NCBI GenBank assembly: GCA_934501435.1
Contig: CAKSTW010000002.1
Location: 253,508-317,507 of the forward strand
Origin: an uncultured Eubacteriales bacterium
GTDB lineage: Bacteria; Bacillota; Clostridia; Oscillospirales; UBA644
Direction: 5' to 3'
Length of the DNA: 64,000 bases
Part shown: piece after piece, positions 38,279 through 46,536 of the stretch
How the letters are laid out: every line of letters begins with the position of its first letter
Position numbering within the stretch: position 1 is the first letter of the stretch
Translations under genes and position numbers: made by a program
The notes under the pieces: model-generated
What the model saw: the letters and a program-made list of their open reading frames with translations, nothing else
The model's database searches: none
Told to the model about the DNA's origin: nothing

Positions 38279-40768
38279 ATGATGATATTCAGCAATTTTT
38301 CGGCAAAAGCAAACGCCGTGGTTGAAGAGGCGGTCTCCGCCGCCGCAGAACTCGGTCACGGTTATGTCGGAACGGAACATTTGTTGCTTGGTCTTTGCAG
38401 AGCAGACGACACCGCCGCGAAATACGCGCTCGATAAGTCGGGGATAACCGCCGACGCAGTCGAAGAACAGATAGTCGAAGACATCGGCAGGGGCATAAAA
38501 GGCAACGTTTCCGTTCAGGATATGACTCCGAGAACGAAAAGAGTTTTGCAGAACGCCGTAAACGAAGCGTATTCGATGGGCAGCAAAATCGTCGGAACGG
38601 AACATCTTCTCATTTCCGTTCTGAGGGAAAGCGACTCGAAAGCGATGGATATAATCCTTTCGGAGGGCGCGGAACCCAACGAAATAGTCGCGGATATGCT
38701 TGAAAAGATGGGAGTTGCAAGACCCGAGGGCGAAAGAGGGGAAAAACGCGCGAAAGGCAGCGCGAAAGACGGAAAGACCCCGACGCTTGACAGTTTCGGC
38801 AGAGACCTTACCGCTCTTGCAAAGGCGGGAAAAGTCGACCCGGTTATAGGCAGAAACGAAGAAATACAGAGAGTTATCCAGATTCTTTCCCGCCGTTCGA
38901 AAAACAATCCCTGTCTGATAGGCGAACCGGGCGTCGGAAAAACCGCGATAGCCGAGGGGCTTGCCCAGCATATAGTCAACGGAGTCGTCCCCGAAACGCT
39001 TAAAAACAAGAGAGTAGTCACCCTTGATATCGCGTCGATGATAGCGGGCGCGAAATACAGAGGCGATTTCGAAGAGAGAATGAAGACCGTCCTTGACGAA
39101 GTTATCAAAGCGGGCAACATTATCCTCTTTATCGACGAAATTCACGTCCTTGTCGGTGCGGGAAGCGCCGAAGGTGCGGTCGACGCGGCAAATATCTTAA
39201 AGCCGTCGCTTGCAAGAGGCGAAATTCAACTTATCGGCGCGACCACGATAAACGAATACCGTAAATATATCGAAAAGGACCCCGCGCTCGAAAGAAGATT
39301 TCAGCCGATAATCGTTTCGGAACCGAGCGAGGAGGACGCGGTCGAAATCCTCAAAGGCATAAGGGATAAATACGAGGCTCACCACAAGGTAAAGATTACC
39401 GACGAAGCTATTGAGGCGGCGGTTTCCCTTTCGAAGAGATATATTCAGGACAGATTTCTCCCCGATAAGGCGATCGACCTTATGGACGAGGCTGCCTCCA
39501 AGATAAGGATAAAGAACCTTACGTCTCCTCCCGACCTTAAGGAAAAGGAAACGGAAATAGCCAAAATTGCCGCCGAAAAGGAAGGCGCGGTAAGAGCGCA
39601 GGAATTTGAAAAAGCGGCAAGCCTCCGTGACGAAGAAAAGAAACTTTCTTCCGAACTTGAAGAAATGAAGAAGAAATGGTCCGATAAAGTCACGGGCGAA
39701 AAACTCGAACTTACAAAAGGCGATATCGAAGACGTCGTTTCTCTCATGACGGGTATTCCCGTAAGGAAACTTGCCGAAGAAGAGGGCGAAAAACTTCTTA
39801 AAATGGAAGAAATTCTCCACAAGAGAGTAGTCGGTCAGGACGCCGCCGTCAAAGCGGTATCCCGCGCGATAAGAAGAGGAAGAGTGGGCTTAAAAGACCC
39901 GAAACGTCCGATAGGTTCGTTCCTGTTTTTGGGACCCACCGGCGTCGGCAAAACGGAACTTTCAAAAGCCCTTGCGGAGGTGCTTTTCGGCGACGAAAAC
40001 GCAATGATAAGGGTCGATATGTCGGAGTATATGGAAAAGCATACCGTCTCGAAACTTATCGGTTCGCCTCCGGGCTATGTCGGATTTGAAGAGGGCGGTC
40101 AGCTTACCGAAAAGGTAAGAAGAAAACCCTATTCGGTTATCCTCTTTGATGAGATCGAAAAGGCTCACCCCGACGTTTTCAACATAATGCTCCAGATACT
40201 TGACGACGGTATTCTGACCGACAGCCAAGGCAGAAAAGTCGATTTCAAGAACACCGTTATCATTATGACCTCGAATATCGGTGCAAAGCTTATAACCAAC
40301 GGTAAAAAGAGCCTCGGCTTTACCGAGTCCGCCGACGATTTCGAAAAAGATCAGGAAAAAATCAAGGAAAGCGTTATGGGCGAACTCAAAAACGCGTTCC
40401 GTCCCGAATTTCTTAACAGAATCGACGATATCATCGTTTTCGAGCAACTCTCAAAGGACGACATCAAAGAAATCGCAAGAAGACTTCTTTCGTCCGTCGA
40501 AAAGAGACTTGAAAAAATGAATATCAAAGTAACCGTCGACGACAGCGTTATCGACGCGGTTTCCGATAAAGGTTTCGACCCCGTTTACGGAGCAAGACCT
40601 CTTAAAAGAGCCATTCAGTCGACTGTCGAAGATAAGATCGCCGAAGCGATGCTCGAAGGCGTCTGCAAGGAAGGAGACAGCGTGACCGTTTCTTATAAAG
40701 ACGGAAAAACCGTTATCACTCCCGACAAAGCAGAAACCGAAAAAGCAGATACCGACAAGGCAGAATAA
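38279..40768 (+). CDS. clpC: ATP-dependent Clp protease ATP-binding subunit ClpC
   Basis: This 829-residue AAA+ unfoldase has two N-terminal Clp_N repeats (about 1-145), D1 with Walker A GEPGVGKTAIA and Walker B ILFIDEIH, a middle domain with UVR-like helices (EGAVRAQEFEKAASLRDEEK) for McsB/adaptor binding, and D2 with Walker A GPTGVGKTELSKALAE and Walker B ILFDEIEK. It unfolds arginine-phosphorylated and adaptor-delivered proteins for ClpP. A second ATG follows the first directly. A strong terminator ends the operon. Confidence 0.97.
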   Translation: MMIFSNFSAKANAVVEEAVSAAAELGHGYVGTEHLLLGLCRADDTAAKYALDKSGITADAVEEQIVEDIGRGIKGNVSVQDMTPRTKRVLQNAVNEAYSMGSKIVGTEHLLISVLRESDSKAMDIILSEGAEPNEIVADMLEKMGVARPEGERGEKRAKGSAKDGKTPTLDSFGRDLTALAKAGKVDPVIGRNEEIQRVIQILSRRSKNNPCLIGEPGVGKTAIAEGLAQHIVNGVVPETLKNKRVVTLDIASMIAGAKYRGDFEERMKTVLDEVIKAGNIILFIDEIHVLVGAGSAEGAVDAANILKPSLARGEIQLIGATTINEYRKYIEKDPALERRFQPIIVSEPSEEDAVEILKGIRDKYEAHHKVKITDEAIEAAVSLSKRYIQDRFLPDKAIDLMDEAASKIRIKNLTSPPDLKEKETEIAKIAAEKEGAVRAQEFEKAASLRDEEKKLSSELEEMKKKWSDKVTGEKLELTKGDIEDVVSLMTGIPVRKLAEEEGEKLLKMEEILHKRVVGQDAAVKAVSRAIRRGRVGLKDPKRPIGSFLFLGPTGVGKTELSKALAEVLFGDENAMIRVDMSEYMEKHTVSKLIGSPPGYVGFEEGGQLTEKVRRKPYSVILFDEIEKAHPDVFNIMLQILDDGILTDSQGRKVDFKNTVIIMTSNIGAKLITNGKKSLGFTESADDFEKDQEKIKESVMGELKNAFRPEFLNRIDDIIVFEQLSKDDIKEIARRLLSSVEKRLEKMNIKVTVDDSVIDAVSDKGFDPVYGARPLKRAIQSTVEDKIAEAMLEGVCKEGDSVTVSYKDGKTVITPDKAETEKADTDKAE

Positions 40769-40770
40769 TA

Positions 40771-40800
40771 AAAAGCCGCAGATTTCAATCTGCGGCTTTT
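40771..40800 (+). terminator. Intrinsic terminator of the ctsR-clpC operon
   Basis: AAAAGCCGCAGATT-TC-AATCTGCGGCTTTT, a 14-bp perfect stem directly after clpC. Confidence 0.93.
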
Positions 40801-40813
40801 GTATAAAATGGGG

Positions 40814-40842
40814 AAACGGGAACCGAAGATCGGTTCCCGTTT
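40814..40842 (-). terminator. Second hairpin, probable terminator of the convergent lipoprotein gene
   Basis: AAACGGGAACCGA-AGA-TCGGTTCCCGTTT, a 13-bp perfect stem; on the minus strand it is followed by CCCCATTTT, so the U tract is weak. Confidence 0.65.
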
Positions 40843-40872
40843 CCTTAAAGAAGATATTGGAAAGAAAAAGAA

Positions 40873-41313
40873 TTAATCATTTTTGGAAAACTCTATCGGG
40901 AACGTTATGTTCGTTCCGACAAAGCTGCTTTCTCCCGAAAGACTTCTGAAGGTGAGTTTGTCTCCCGAGACGGAATATTCAAGGTAGGAAGTCCAGTTTC
41001 CGTCGGAAGAAAGATACAATTTCGAACCCTCGGTCTTATACTGCCCCGAAAGCTCGTTTTTTCCGAACGTGTCGTTTCCTACCGACATGTCGAAAGTTCC
41101 GTCGTCTTTGAAATCAAGAGTCCAGTCCATCGAAAGGAGCCCGTCTGCTATTCCGAGGGACTTTAACAGCGCGAGATTTTCTTCCGAAAGAGATTTCGCC
41201 GCGTTTATCGAAGTCTTCCAGTTTCCGACAACAGAGCCGGAGGAACAGGCAACGACTGCGAAAAGCATCGCCGCAGAGAGCATTAAAGCAAAGATTTTTA
41301 CGGTTTTTTTCAT
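40873..41313 (-). CDS. Small lipocalin-like lipoprotein (unknown)
   Basis: This 146-residue lipoprotein has a signal peptide and lipobox VVACSSGS. The mature domain has alternating strands with GNWKTSINAA, MDWTLDFKDDGTFDM and YKTEGSKLYLSSDG, the pattern of small beta-barrel proteins built around a GxW start; the exact family is not named. The start at 41313 has a GGTGAT site; the longer frame upstream covers the promoter. It is monocistronic. Confidence 0.78.
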   Translation of the reverse strand: MKKTVKIFALMLSAAMLFAVVACSSGSVVGNWKTSINAAKSLSEENLALLKSLGIADGLLSMDWTLDFKDDGTFDMSVGNDTFGKNELSGQYKTEGSKLYLSSDGNWTSYLEYSVSGDKLTFRSLSGESSFVGTNITFPIEFSKND

Positions 41314-41374
41314 AAGATCACCGGTTTTTTTTCGTTTTATTCGGCGAAACATGGGCTTCTTTCCGCGGATATAC

Positions 41375-41403
41375 ATTATATCACCTTTTTCCGGAAAAGT
41401 CAA
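41375..41403 (-). promoter_or_regulatory. SigA promoter of the lipocalin-like lipoprotein gene
   Basis: TTGACT (41403-41398), 17-base spacer, TATAAT (41380-41375) on the minus strand; about 60 bases of leader. Confidence 0.87.
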
Positions 41404-41450
41404 GCCCTGTTTGCAAAAATATTTTTTTTCTTACAATAAGAACACAATTA

Positions 41451-41792
41451 TCAGAAATTTGTGCCGTTAAATCCCCAGTTGTCGGTTTCGGAGTATTTTA
41501 CATATATCCTGTCAGACGGGATACCGGTGTTTTCCGAAATTATACGGCATACTTCGGCGGTGAGTTTTTCGTAATATTCGGGCTTTGCTTTTCCGAATAC
41601 CGAAATTTCCGCGATAGCCGACGGAGAAGACGAACCCGCAAAGAACATTTCGTCCTGACCGTCAAAGGAGACCATGAGCCAGCGTTCGGTTTTCCCCGGG
41701 AGAAGTTCTATTGCTTTTCCGAATTCCGTTTTCATCTTTTCCGCCGCCTGTTTTTCAGTGCGAAACGGCGTTTTTACCGATATATAGGGCAT
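41451..41792 (-). CDS. MIF-family tautomerase homologue
   Basis: This 113-residue protein resembles macrophage migration inhibitory factor. The catalytic proline follows Met1 (MPYISVKT), the middle strand reads RWLMVSFDGQDEMFFAGSSS, the 4OT/MIF signature region IAEISVFGK is present, and the C-terminus is NWGFNGTNF, matching the MIF end. The fold forms trimers with keto-enol tautomerase activity. No signal peptide is present. Its role in bacteria is unclear; some host-associated bacteria encode MIF-like proteins, and a host-directed role here would be speculation. Confidence 0.86.
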   Translation of the reverse strand: MPYISVKTPFRTEKQAAEKMKTEFGKAIELLPGKTERWLMVSFDGQDEMFFAGSSSPSAIAEISVFGKAKPEYYEKLTAEVCRIISENTGIPSDRIYVKYSETDNWGFNGTNF

Positions 41793-41822
41793 AATATATC
41801 CTCCGACATTGTTTGTATCTAT

Positions 41823-41851
41823 ATTTTACCATATATGACGGCCGGTGTCAA
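41823..41851 (-). promoter_or_regulatory. SigA promoter of the MIF-like gene
   Basis: TTGACA (41851-41846), 17-base spacer, TAAAAT (41828-41823) on the minus strand. Confidence 0.87.
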
Positions 41852-41858
41852 TAAAAAC

Positions 41859-41887
41859 TTGATATTTTCCCGATTTTGTGATATACT
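41859..41887 (+). promoter_or_regulatory. SigA promoter of the 41923 gene
   Basis: TTGATA (41859-41864), 17-base spacer, TATACT (41882-41887); 7 bases from the divergent MIF -35 box. Confidence 0.85.
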
Positions 41888-41922
41888 TTTCGTGATATAT
41901 TCTGCCCAAGGAGGAAAACGGC

Positions 41923-42972
41923 ATGGAATATTCGGAATGGCATCTCAGGCGGTTTGCGAGGGGCGCGTCGCCCCTCTTTTCGGGCGCGGACGAAGACCTT
42001 TCGGCGGCTCACCGTTTTCTTTCGGGAATAATTTCCCTTCCCGACGGAGAATACGCTTTGCTTCTCCTGAAATGTATATATTTTTTCGTCTTTTTTTCGA
42101 CCGTCGATAAAAAGGGCAGAGCGACCGTCTCTTTTTCGGACATCAGAAACGCCGCAGGGTACGGACTTTCCGTAAAAAATCCGTACCCCGTCTTTCTGCG
42201 CGCCGAAAATCTCGGAATAAAGACCGAAATGCTGAAACCCGACGGGAACCCGACCGTCAGACGGCGGGAGGCGGAATACGTCACCCTTTCTTTTTCCGAC
42301 AGAAAAGTCCGGCGCGGGCTTTCGAAATTCGAAGAGGGCGCGGAAAAAAGATTTTCGCTTTCCTCAAGACAGCTTTACAAAAAAATGTTTCCGTATTTTG
42401 CCGCCGCGGATTTTTCCTTTATAAAGGAAGCCGACGGTTTGTTTATAAAGGAATATTTTCTTGCGGGCTACGAAGAATATTTTTACGGAGCGTCCGCCGG
42501 AATAAACGAATTGCTTGCTTTTTCGGAATTTTTCGCCGATTTCGAGACCGTTTACAGGGAGAATTTCGTGCAGGAACGGATAGCGAGAAAAAGAGGGACA
42601 AAGACCTTTCTTTTTTCGGTCGAATTCGGAAAGAGAAAAGACGGTCCCGTGTTCCGCTTTTGTCTGACAAGCCGCGCGGCGTTCAAAGTTTTGCGTAAAA
42701 TAAAAGAGTTTTCTCCCGCGTTCGTCCGTCGTTTTCTTCACGCCGGGGACTGCGCCTGCGACGACTGCCGCAGGGGAGCGGGGAAAGTGATATATAAAAA
42801 TAAGGTATATTCAGCGCCTTTTTCCGAGGGAAATTTTTCTTTTCCTCTGAAAACAGAGGACGATTTCGGCGACGCCGTTGCCGTGATAGGGGAAATAATT
42901 TCGACTCTGCCCGCATACGCCCGTCTTTTGCGGGCGCTCGCGGCATATAAAGACGGAGGGGAAATAAATTGA
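41923..42972 (+). CDS. Unknown protein with C-terminal Cys cluster
   Basis: I do not recognise this 349-residue protein. It has no signal peptide or clear TM helix. Residues about 1-190 are helical and rich in Phe, Tyr and Arg. Near residue 281 there is a compact CACDDC cluster followed by RRGAGKVIYKNKVYSAPF, a pattern that could bind a metal. It has an AAGGAGG site and overlaps the acetyltransferase gene by 4 bases, whose TTG start lies inside its end. Confidence 0.72.
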   Translation: MEYSEWHLRRFARGASPLFSGADEDLSAAHRFLSGIISLPDGEYALLLLKCIYFFVFFSTVDKKGRATVSFSDIRNAAGYGLSVKNPYPVFLRAENLGIKTEMLKPDGNPTVRRREAEYVTLSFSDRKVRRGLSKFEEGAEKRFSLSSRQLYKKMFPYFAAADFSFIKEADGLFIKEYFLAGYEEYFYGASAGINELLAFSEFFADFETVYRENFVQERIARKRGTKTFLFSVEFGKRKDGPVFRFCLTSRAAFKVLRKIKEFSPAFVRRFLHAGDCACDDCRRGAGKVIYKNKVYSAPFSEGNFSFPLKTEDDFGDAVAVIGEIISTLPAYARLLRALAAYKDGGEIN

Positions 42973-43505
42973 AACTGATACAGAAAGAACTCGAGACCGA
43001 AAGGCTCATTCTTTCAAGACCGTATATGACCGACGTCGAAGACTTCTTCGCGGCGCTTTCCGACGGCGAAATTTTCCGCTACAACGCGTGGAACAAACAC
43101 GAAAACGCCCTTGAAACGCTGGCGTTTCTCAATAATCTTATGATACGCTGGGATAACGGAGCGACGGAATGGACCGTCCGCAAAAAGGACGGGGACAAAG
43201 CGATAGGCATTGTATGCGTGCGGTATTATCCGAAAGAAGAAGCCGCCGCGGAAATAGGTTTCTGGCTTGCCGCCGCCGAACATGAAAAAGGTTACGGGCG
43301 GGAGTCGGTTGAAACAGCCGTCAGATATGTTTTCGAAAAATGCGGCGTGAAAAAACTCGTCGCGTTCTGCCACCCGAAAAACATCGCGTCACTGAAAATC
43401 CTTGAAAAATGCGGTTTTTTTGTCGAGGGAAAGATCGAAAACGACTTCTCCGGCGCGGATTTCGAGCCGACCGACGTAATACTTAAACTTTCCGCTTTTA
43501 ACTAA
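42969..43505 (+). CDS. GNAT-family N-acetyltransferase (RimJ/RimL-like)
   Basis: This 178-residue acetyl-CoA transferase has an ETERLILSRPYMTDVEDFFA opening, the acetyl-CoA loop HEKGYGRESVETAVRYVFEK and the CHPKNIASLKILEKCGFF motif B of the RimJ/RimL group, which acetylates protein N-termini or small amines. The start is a TTG at 42969, chosen because GGAGGGG lies 7 bases upstream and similarity begins here. It is translationally coupled to the preceding unknown gene. Confidence 0.9.
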   Translation: MKLIQKELETERLILSRPYMTDVEDFFAALSDGEIFRYNAWNKHENALETLAFLNNLMIRWDNGATEWTVRKKDGDKAIGIVCVRYYPKEEAAAEIGFWLAAAEHEKGYGRESVETAVRYVFEKCGVKKLVAFCHPKNIASLKILEKCGFFVEGKIENDFSGADFEPTDVILKLSAFN

Positions 43506-43525
43506 ATTCCGCCGAAATTGCGTAA

Positions 43526-43553
43526 TTGTGCTAACAAAAATTGCGGATATAAT
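43526..43553 (+). promoter_or_regulatory. Promoter candidate of htrA
   Basis: TTGTGC (43526-43531), 16-base spacer, TATAAT (43548-43553); the -35 box is weak. Confidence 0.6.
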
Positions 43554-43585
43554 CTTCTTGTAAAAAACCGAAAGGGGCAATTTAT

Positions 43586-44995
43586 ATGACCGACATCTAT
43601 GAAAACGGAAACGAAAACGTTACCGAAAATATCGAAGTGAATTCCGACGAATATTCGGTTGAGGAGGAAAAAGTCTCCGCCGAACCCGTCGAAGAAAAGA
43701 TTCCCGAACCGCAGAAGCCCGATAATAAAAAGCGTAAAAAGGAAAGACACGGCGGGTATGCGGCTTTGTGGGTCGTCACCGCTCTTTGTCTTGCGATAAG
43801 CATTGTTTCCTTCTCTTTCACAGCATATCTTGCTTTGCAGAAAGAAAAGGCGGCGGCAACTTCTCCGACGACCGAAAACAGGAATTACGAAACCGAAATT
43901 TCGCAGACCACCGACAAACTCACGGTCGCGGGCGTCGTTGAAAAAGTCAAACCCAGCACCGTCATGATAGTCACCCAGGTCAGAAGCTCGACGGCGACGG
44001 GAACGGGTATGGGCAGCGGATTTTTCATCACCTCCGACGGCTATATAGTAACGAATTACCACGTTATCGAAAATGCGTATAAAATTACGGTAACGACCGA
44101 CGACGGCAAAGAATACGACGCATCGCTCGTCGGCGGAGACGCTTCCTCCGATACCGCGGTCTTAAAGGTGAACGGCGAAGGCTTTACTCCCGTGACGCTC
44201 GGCGATTCGACCAAGACCAAGGTCGGCGATCAGGTCGTCGCGATAGGAACGCCTTACGATACTTCTTTGCAGAACACCGTAACGTCGGGTTATGTTTCCG
44301 CGGTAAGAGACAACTACCGTTTCTCGAACCTCGGCAGAGTTCTGAGCGTTTTCCAGCATGACGCGGCGATAAACTCCGGAAACTCCGGCGGACCGCTCTG
44401 CAATATGTACGGCGAAGTAATAGGCATAAACTCCGCAAAAATAGCGTCTACGAACTATGAAAACATCAGTTTTGCCATTCAGATATCAAGCGTTCTCGAT
44501 ATCATAAACGAACTCAAGGATACGGGAGTCGTCGACCGCCCGATGATAGGAATTACCGCTTCCACCGATTCGAATATCGGCGGCGCTCTTATCCAGAAAG
44601 TCACAAAAGGCAGCCCTGCCGAAAAAGCGGGAATTCAGGCGGGAGACCTCATAACAAAGGTCGACGGTCAGAGAGTGACTTCGACGGAAGAAGTTATAAA
44701 TTATTTCTCGAAGAAAAAAGTCGGCGACAGCGTCGTCGTTACTCTTCTTCGCGACGCGGACAGCATGGACGTTACCGTAACGCTCTTTTCGACCAAGGAA
44801 TACAAGACCCTTGAACCCGACACCGATTCGTCGGATCAGAACGGAAACAGTCAGAACGGAAATAACGGTTGGTACGGAGACGGCAACGGGCAGAACGGAA
44901 ACAACAGTCAGAATAATCAAAACGGCAACAACGGAAACTACGGCGGAAATATCCGCGACTACTTCAACAATTTCATAAACGGACTTTTTGAATAA
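43586..44995 (+). CDS. htrA: HtrA/DegP-family membrane serine protease with PDZ domain
   Basis: This 469-residue envelope protease has an acidic cytoplasmic N-terminus (1-50), one TM helix (about 58-84), a trypsin-like domain with catalytic His159 (TNYHVI), Asp189 (SSDTAVL) and Ser267 (NSGNSGGPL), and one PDZ domain (about 318-400, with GALIQKVTKGSPAEKAGIQA). It degrades or refolds damaged secreted proteins. The C-terminus is unusual: about 55 residues rich in Asn, Gln, Gly and Ser (about 410-455). An AAAGGGG site supports the start. It is monocistronic, with a terminator behind. Confidence 0.93.
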   Translation: MTDIYENGNENVTENIEVNSDEYSVEEEKVSAEPVEEKIPEPQKPDNKKRKKERHGGYAALWVVTALCLAISIVSFSFTAYLALQKEKAAATSPTTENRNYETEISQTTDKLTVAGVVEKVKPSTVMIVTQVRSSTATGTGMGSGFFITSDGYIVTNYHVIENAYKITVTTDDGKEYDASLVGGDASSDTAVLKVNGEGFTPVTLGDSTKTKVGDQVVAIGTPYDTSLQNTVTSGYVSAVRDNYRFSNLGRVLSVFQHDAAINSGNSGGPLCNMYGEVIGINSAKIASTNYENISFAIQISSVLDIINELKDTGVVDRPMIGITASTDSNIGGALIQKVTKGSPAEKAGIQAGDLITKVDGQRVTSTEEVINYFSKKKVGDSVVVTLLRDADSMDVTVTLFSTKEYKTLEPDTDSSDQNGNSQNGNNGWYGDGNGQNGNNSQNNQNGNNGNYGGNIRDYFNNFINGLFE

Positions 44996-45011
44996 TACAC
45001 ATCTTTTCATA

Positions 45012-45046
45012 AAACCGATCGCGAAAAAAATTCGCGGTCGGTTTTT
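45012..45046 (+). terminator. Intrinsic terminator of htrA
   Basis: AACCGATCGCGAA / TTCGCGGTCGGTT stem followed by TTT; the T tract runs into the next promoter. Confidence 0.87.
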
Positions 45047-45047
45047 C

Positions 45048-45076
45048 TTGACTTTTGAGGGTCGGTATGTTAAAAT
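45048..45076 (+). promoter_or_regulatory. SigA promoter of the glycerol-3-phosphate dehydrogenase-type operon
   Basis: TTGACT (45048-45053), 17-base spacer, TAAAAT (45071-45076). Confidence 0.83.
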
Positions 45077-45111
45077 TAAACAGATAAAACTCTTTGAAAA
45101 GGAGCATTACC

Positions 45112-46536
45112 ATGGCGGATATTGTAATAATCGGCTGCGGCGTCATAGGCGCGGCGACGGCTTTCTATCTTTCAAGATACGACCTTGATATCGTCGTCGT
45201 CGAAAAGGAAAACGACGTCGCGATGGGGACGAGCCGTGCGAACAGCGCGATAATCCACGCGGGCTACGACCCCGAACCGGGGACCCTTGCGGCAAAACTC
45301 AACGTTGAGGGCAGCAGACTTGCCGAACATCTCGCGCCCGAACTTTCCGTACCTTATATCCGCAACGGTTCTCTTGTCCTTGCGTTTGACGGCGAAGACG
45401 AAAAAACGCTTCAGCGGCTGAAAAACAACGCCGATAAAAACGGGGTCGAGGGCGCGCGTATCATTTCAAAAGAGGAACTTCGTGAAAAAGAACCGAATGT
45501 GTCCCCCGACGCCGTTTCCGCGCTTTACGCTCCGACGGGCGCGATAATAAACCCGTGGGAATATACTCTTGCGTTTATCGAAGTCGCGGTAAAAAACGGC
45601 GTGAAACTCGAAAGGCGGACCGAAGTTTTCGGCATTGAAAAGGATACCGACGGATATCTTGTAAAAACGAATAACGGCGAACTGAGAACAAAATATATCA
45701 TAAACTGCGCGGGGACCCACGCCGACGAAATTCATGCGTTTGTCGCTCCCGCGACATTTAAGATGACCCCCGCAAAGGGCGAATATTATCTTTTGGATAA
45801 AAGCGCGGGCGCTACTGTTTCCCATACGGTATTCCAGTGTCCGAAAGCGGAGGGGAAAGGAGTTCTTGTTACCCCGACCGTCCACGGAAACCTGCTTGTC
45901 GGACCCGACGCTCTGCCGTCCGGAAAGGACGATACTTCAACGGTTGCGGAGGGGCTTCTGTCGGTTAAGGAAAGGGCGAAAAAAAGCGTTCCGTCGGTCG
46001 ATTTCCGAAGTTCGATAAGGAACTTTGCTGGCGTTCGGGCAAACACCGACAAAAACGATTTTATAATAGATTTTGCAGCCGAAAATTTCCTCGATATCGC
46101 GGGGATACGCTCTCCGGGGCTTTCCGCCGCGCCCGCCGTCGCGCTTTATGCGATAAAAAAACTGCGTAAAAACGGACTTGTGCTTTACGAAAAGGAAAAG
46201 TTTGCGTCAACGCGCAGAGTATTCCGGTTTTCGGAACTTTCCGCCGAGGAAAAGAACGAAAAAATAAAGGAAGATCCGCTTTACGGAAAGATCGTCTGCC
46301 GCTGCGAAAAAATCACCGAGGGAGAGATAAGGGACTGCTTCTGCTCGAAAGTTCCGCCCGTGAGCGTGGACGGCGTAAAGCGCAGAGTAAACGCGGGAAT
46401 GGGCAGATGTCAGGGCGGTTTCTGTTCTCCGAGAGTAGTTGCGATCATCGCCGAAGAACTCGGAATTAAGACCGAAGACGTCGTAAAAGACCGCGACGGA
46501 AGTTATATCCTTGCGAAAGGGGGCGGAAATCTGTGA
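45112..46536 (+). CDS. FAD-dependent glycerol-3-phosphate dehydrogenase-type oxidoreductase (GlpA-like) with BFD [2Fe-2S] domain
   Basis: This 474-residue flavoprotein has an N-terminal FAD-binding Rossmann motif (VIIGCGVIGAATAFYLSRYD), the DAO domain, and a C-terminal BFD-like [2Fe-2S] domain with CRCEKITEGE, CFC and GRCQGGFCSP cysteines. This layout is that of anaerobic GlpA-type dehydrogenases. The next two genes, an NAD(P)H-type flavoprotein and DUF1667, overlap it in series, a set seen in clostridial glycerol catabolism. The ATG at 45112 with AAAGGAG is preferred over an upstream TTG. Confidence 0.9.
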   Translation: MADIVIIGCGVIGAATAFYLSRYDLDIVVVEKENDVAMGTSRANSAIIHAGYDPEPGTLAAKLNVEGSRLAEHLAPELSVPYIRNGSLVLAFDGEDEKTLQRLKNNADKNGVEGARIISKEELREKEPNVSPDAVSALYAPTGAIINPWEYTLAFIEVAVKNGVKLERRTEVFGIEKDTDGYLVKTNNGELRTKYIINCAGTHADEIHAFVAPATFKMTPAKGEYYLLDKSAGATVSHTVFQCPKAEGKGVLVTPTVHGNLLVGPDALPSGKDDTSTVAEGLLSVKERAKKSVPSVDFRSSIRNFAGVRANTDKNDFIIDFAAENFLDIAGIRSPGLSAAPAVALYAIKKLRKNGLVLYEKEKFASTRRVFRFSELSAEEKNEKIKEDPLYGKIVCRCEKITEGEIRDCFCSKVPPVSVDGVKRRVNAGMGRCQGGFCSPRVVAIIAEELGIKTEDVVKDRDGSYILAKGGGNL

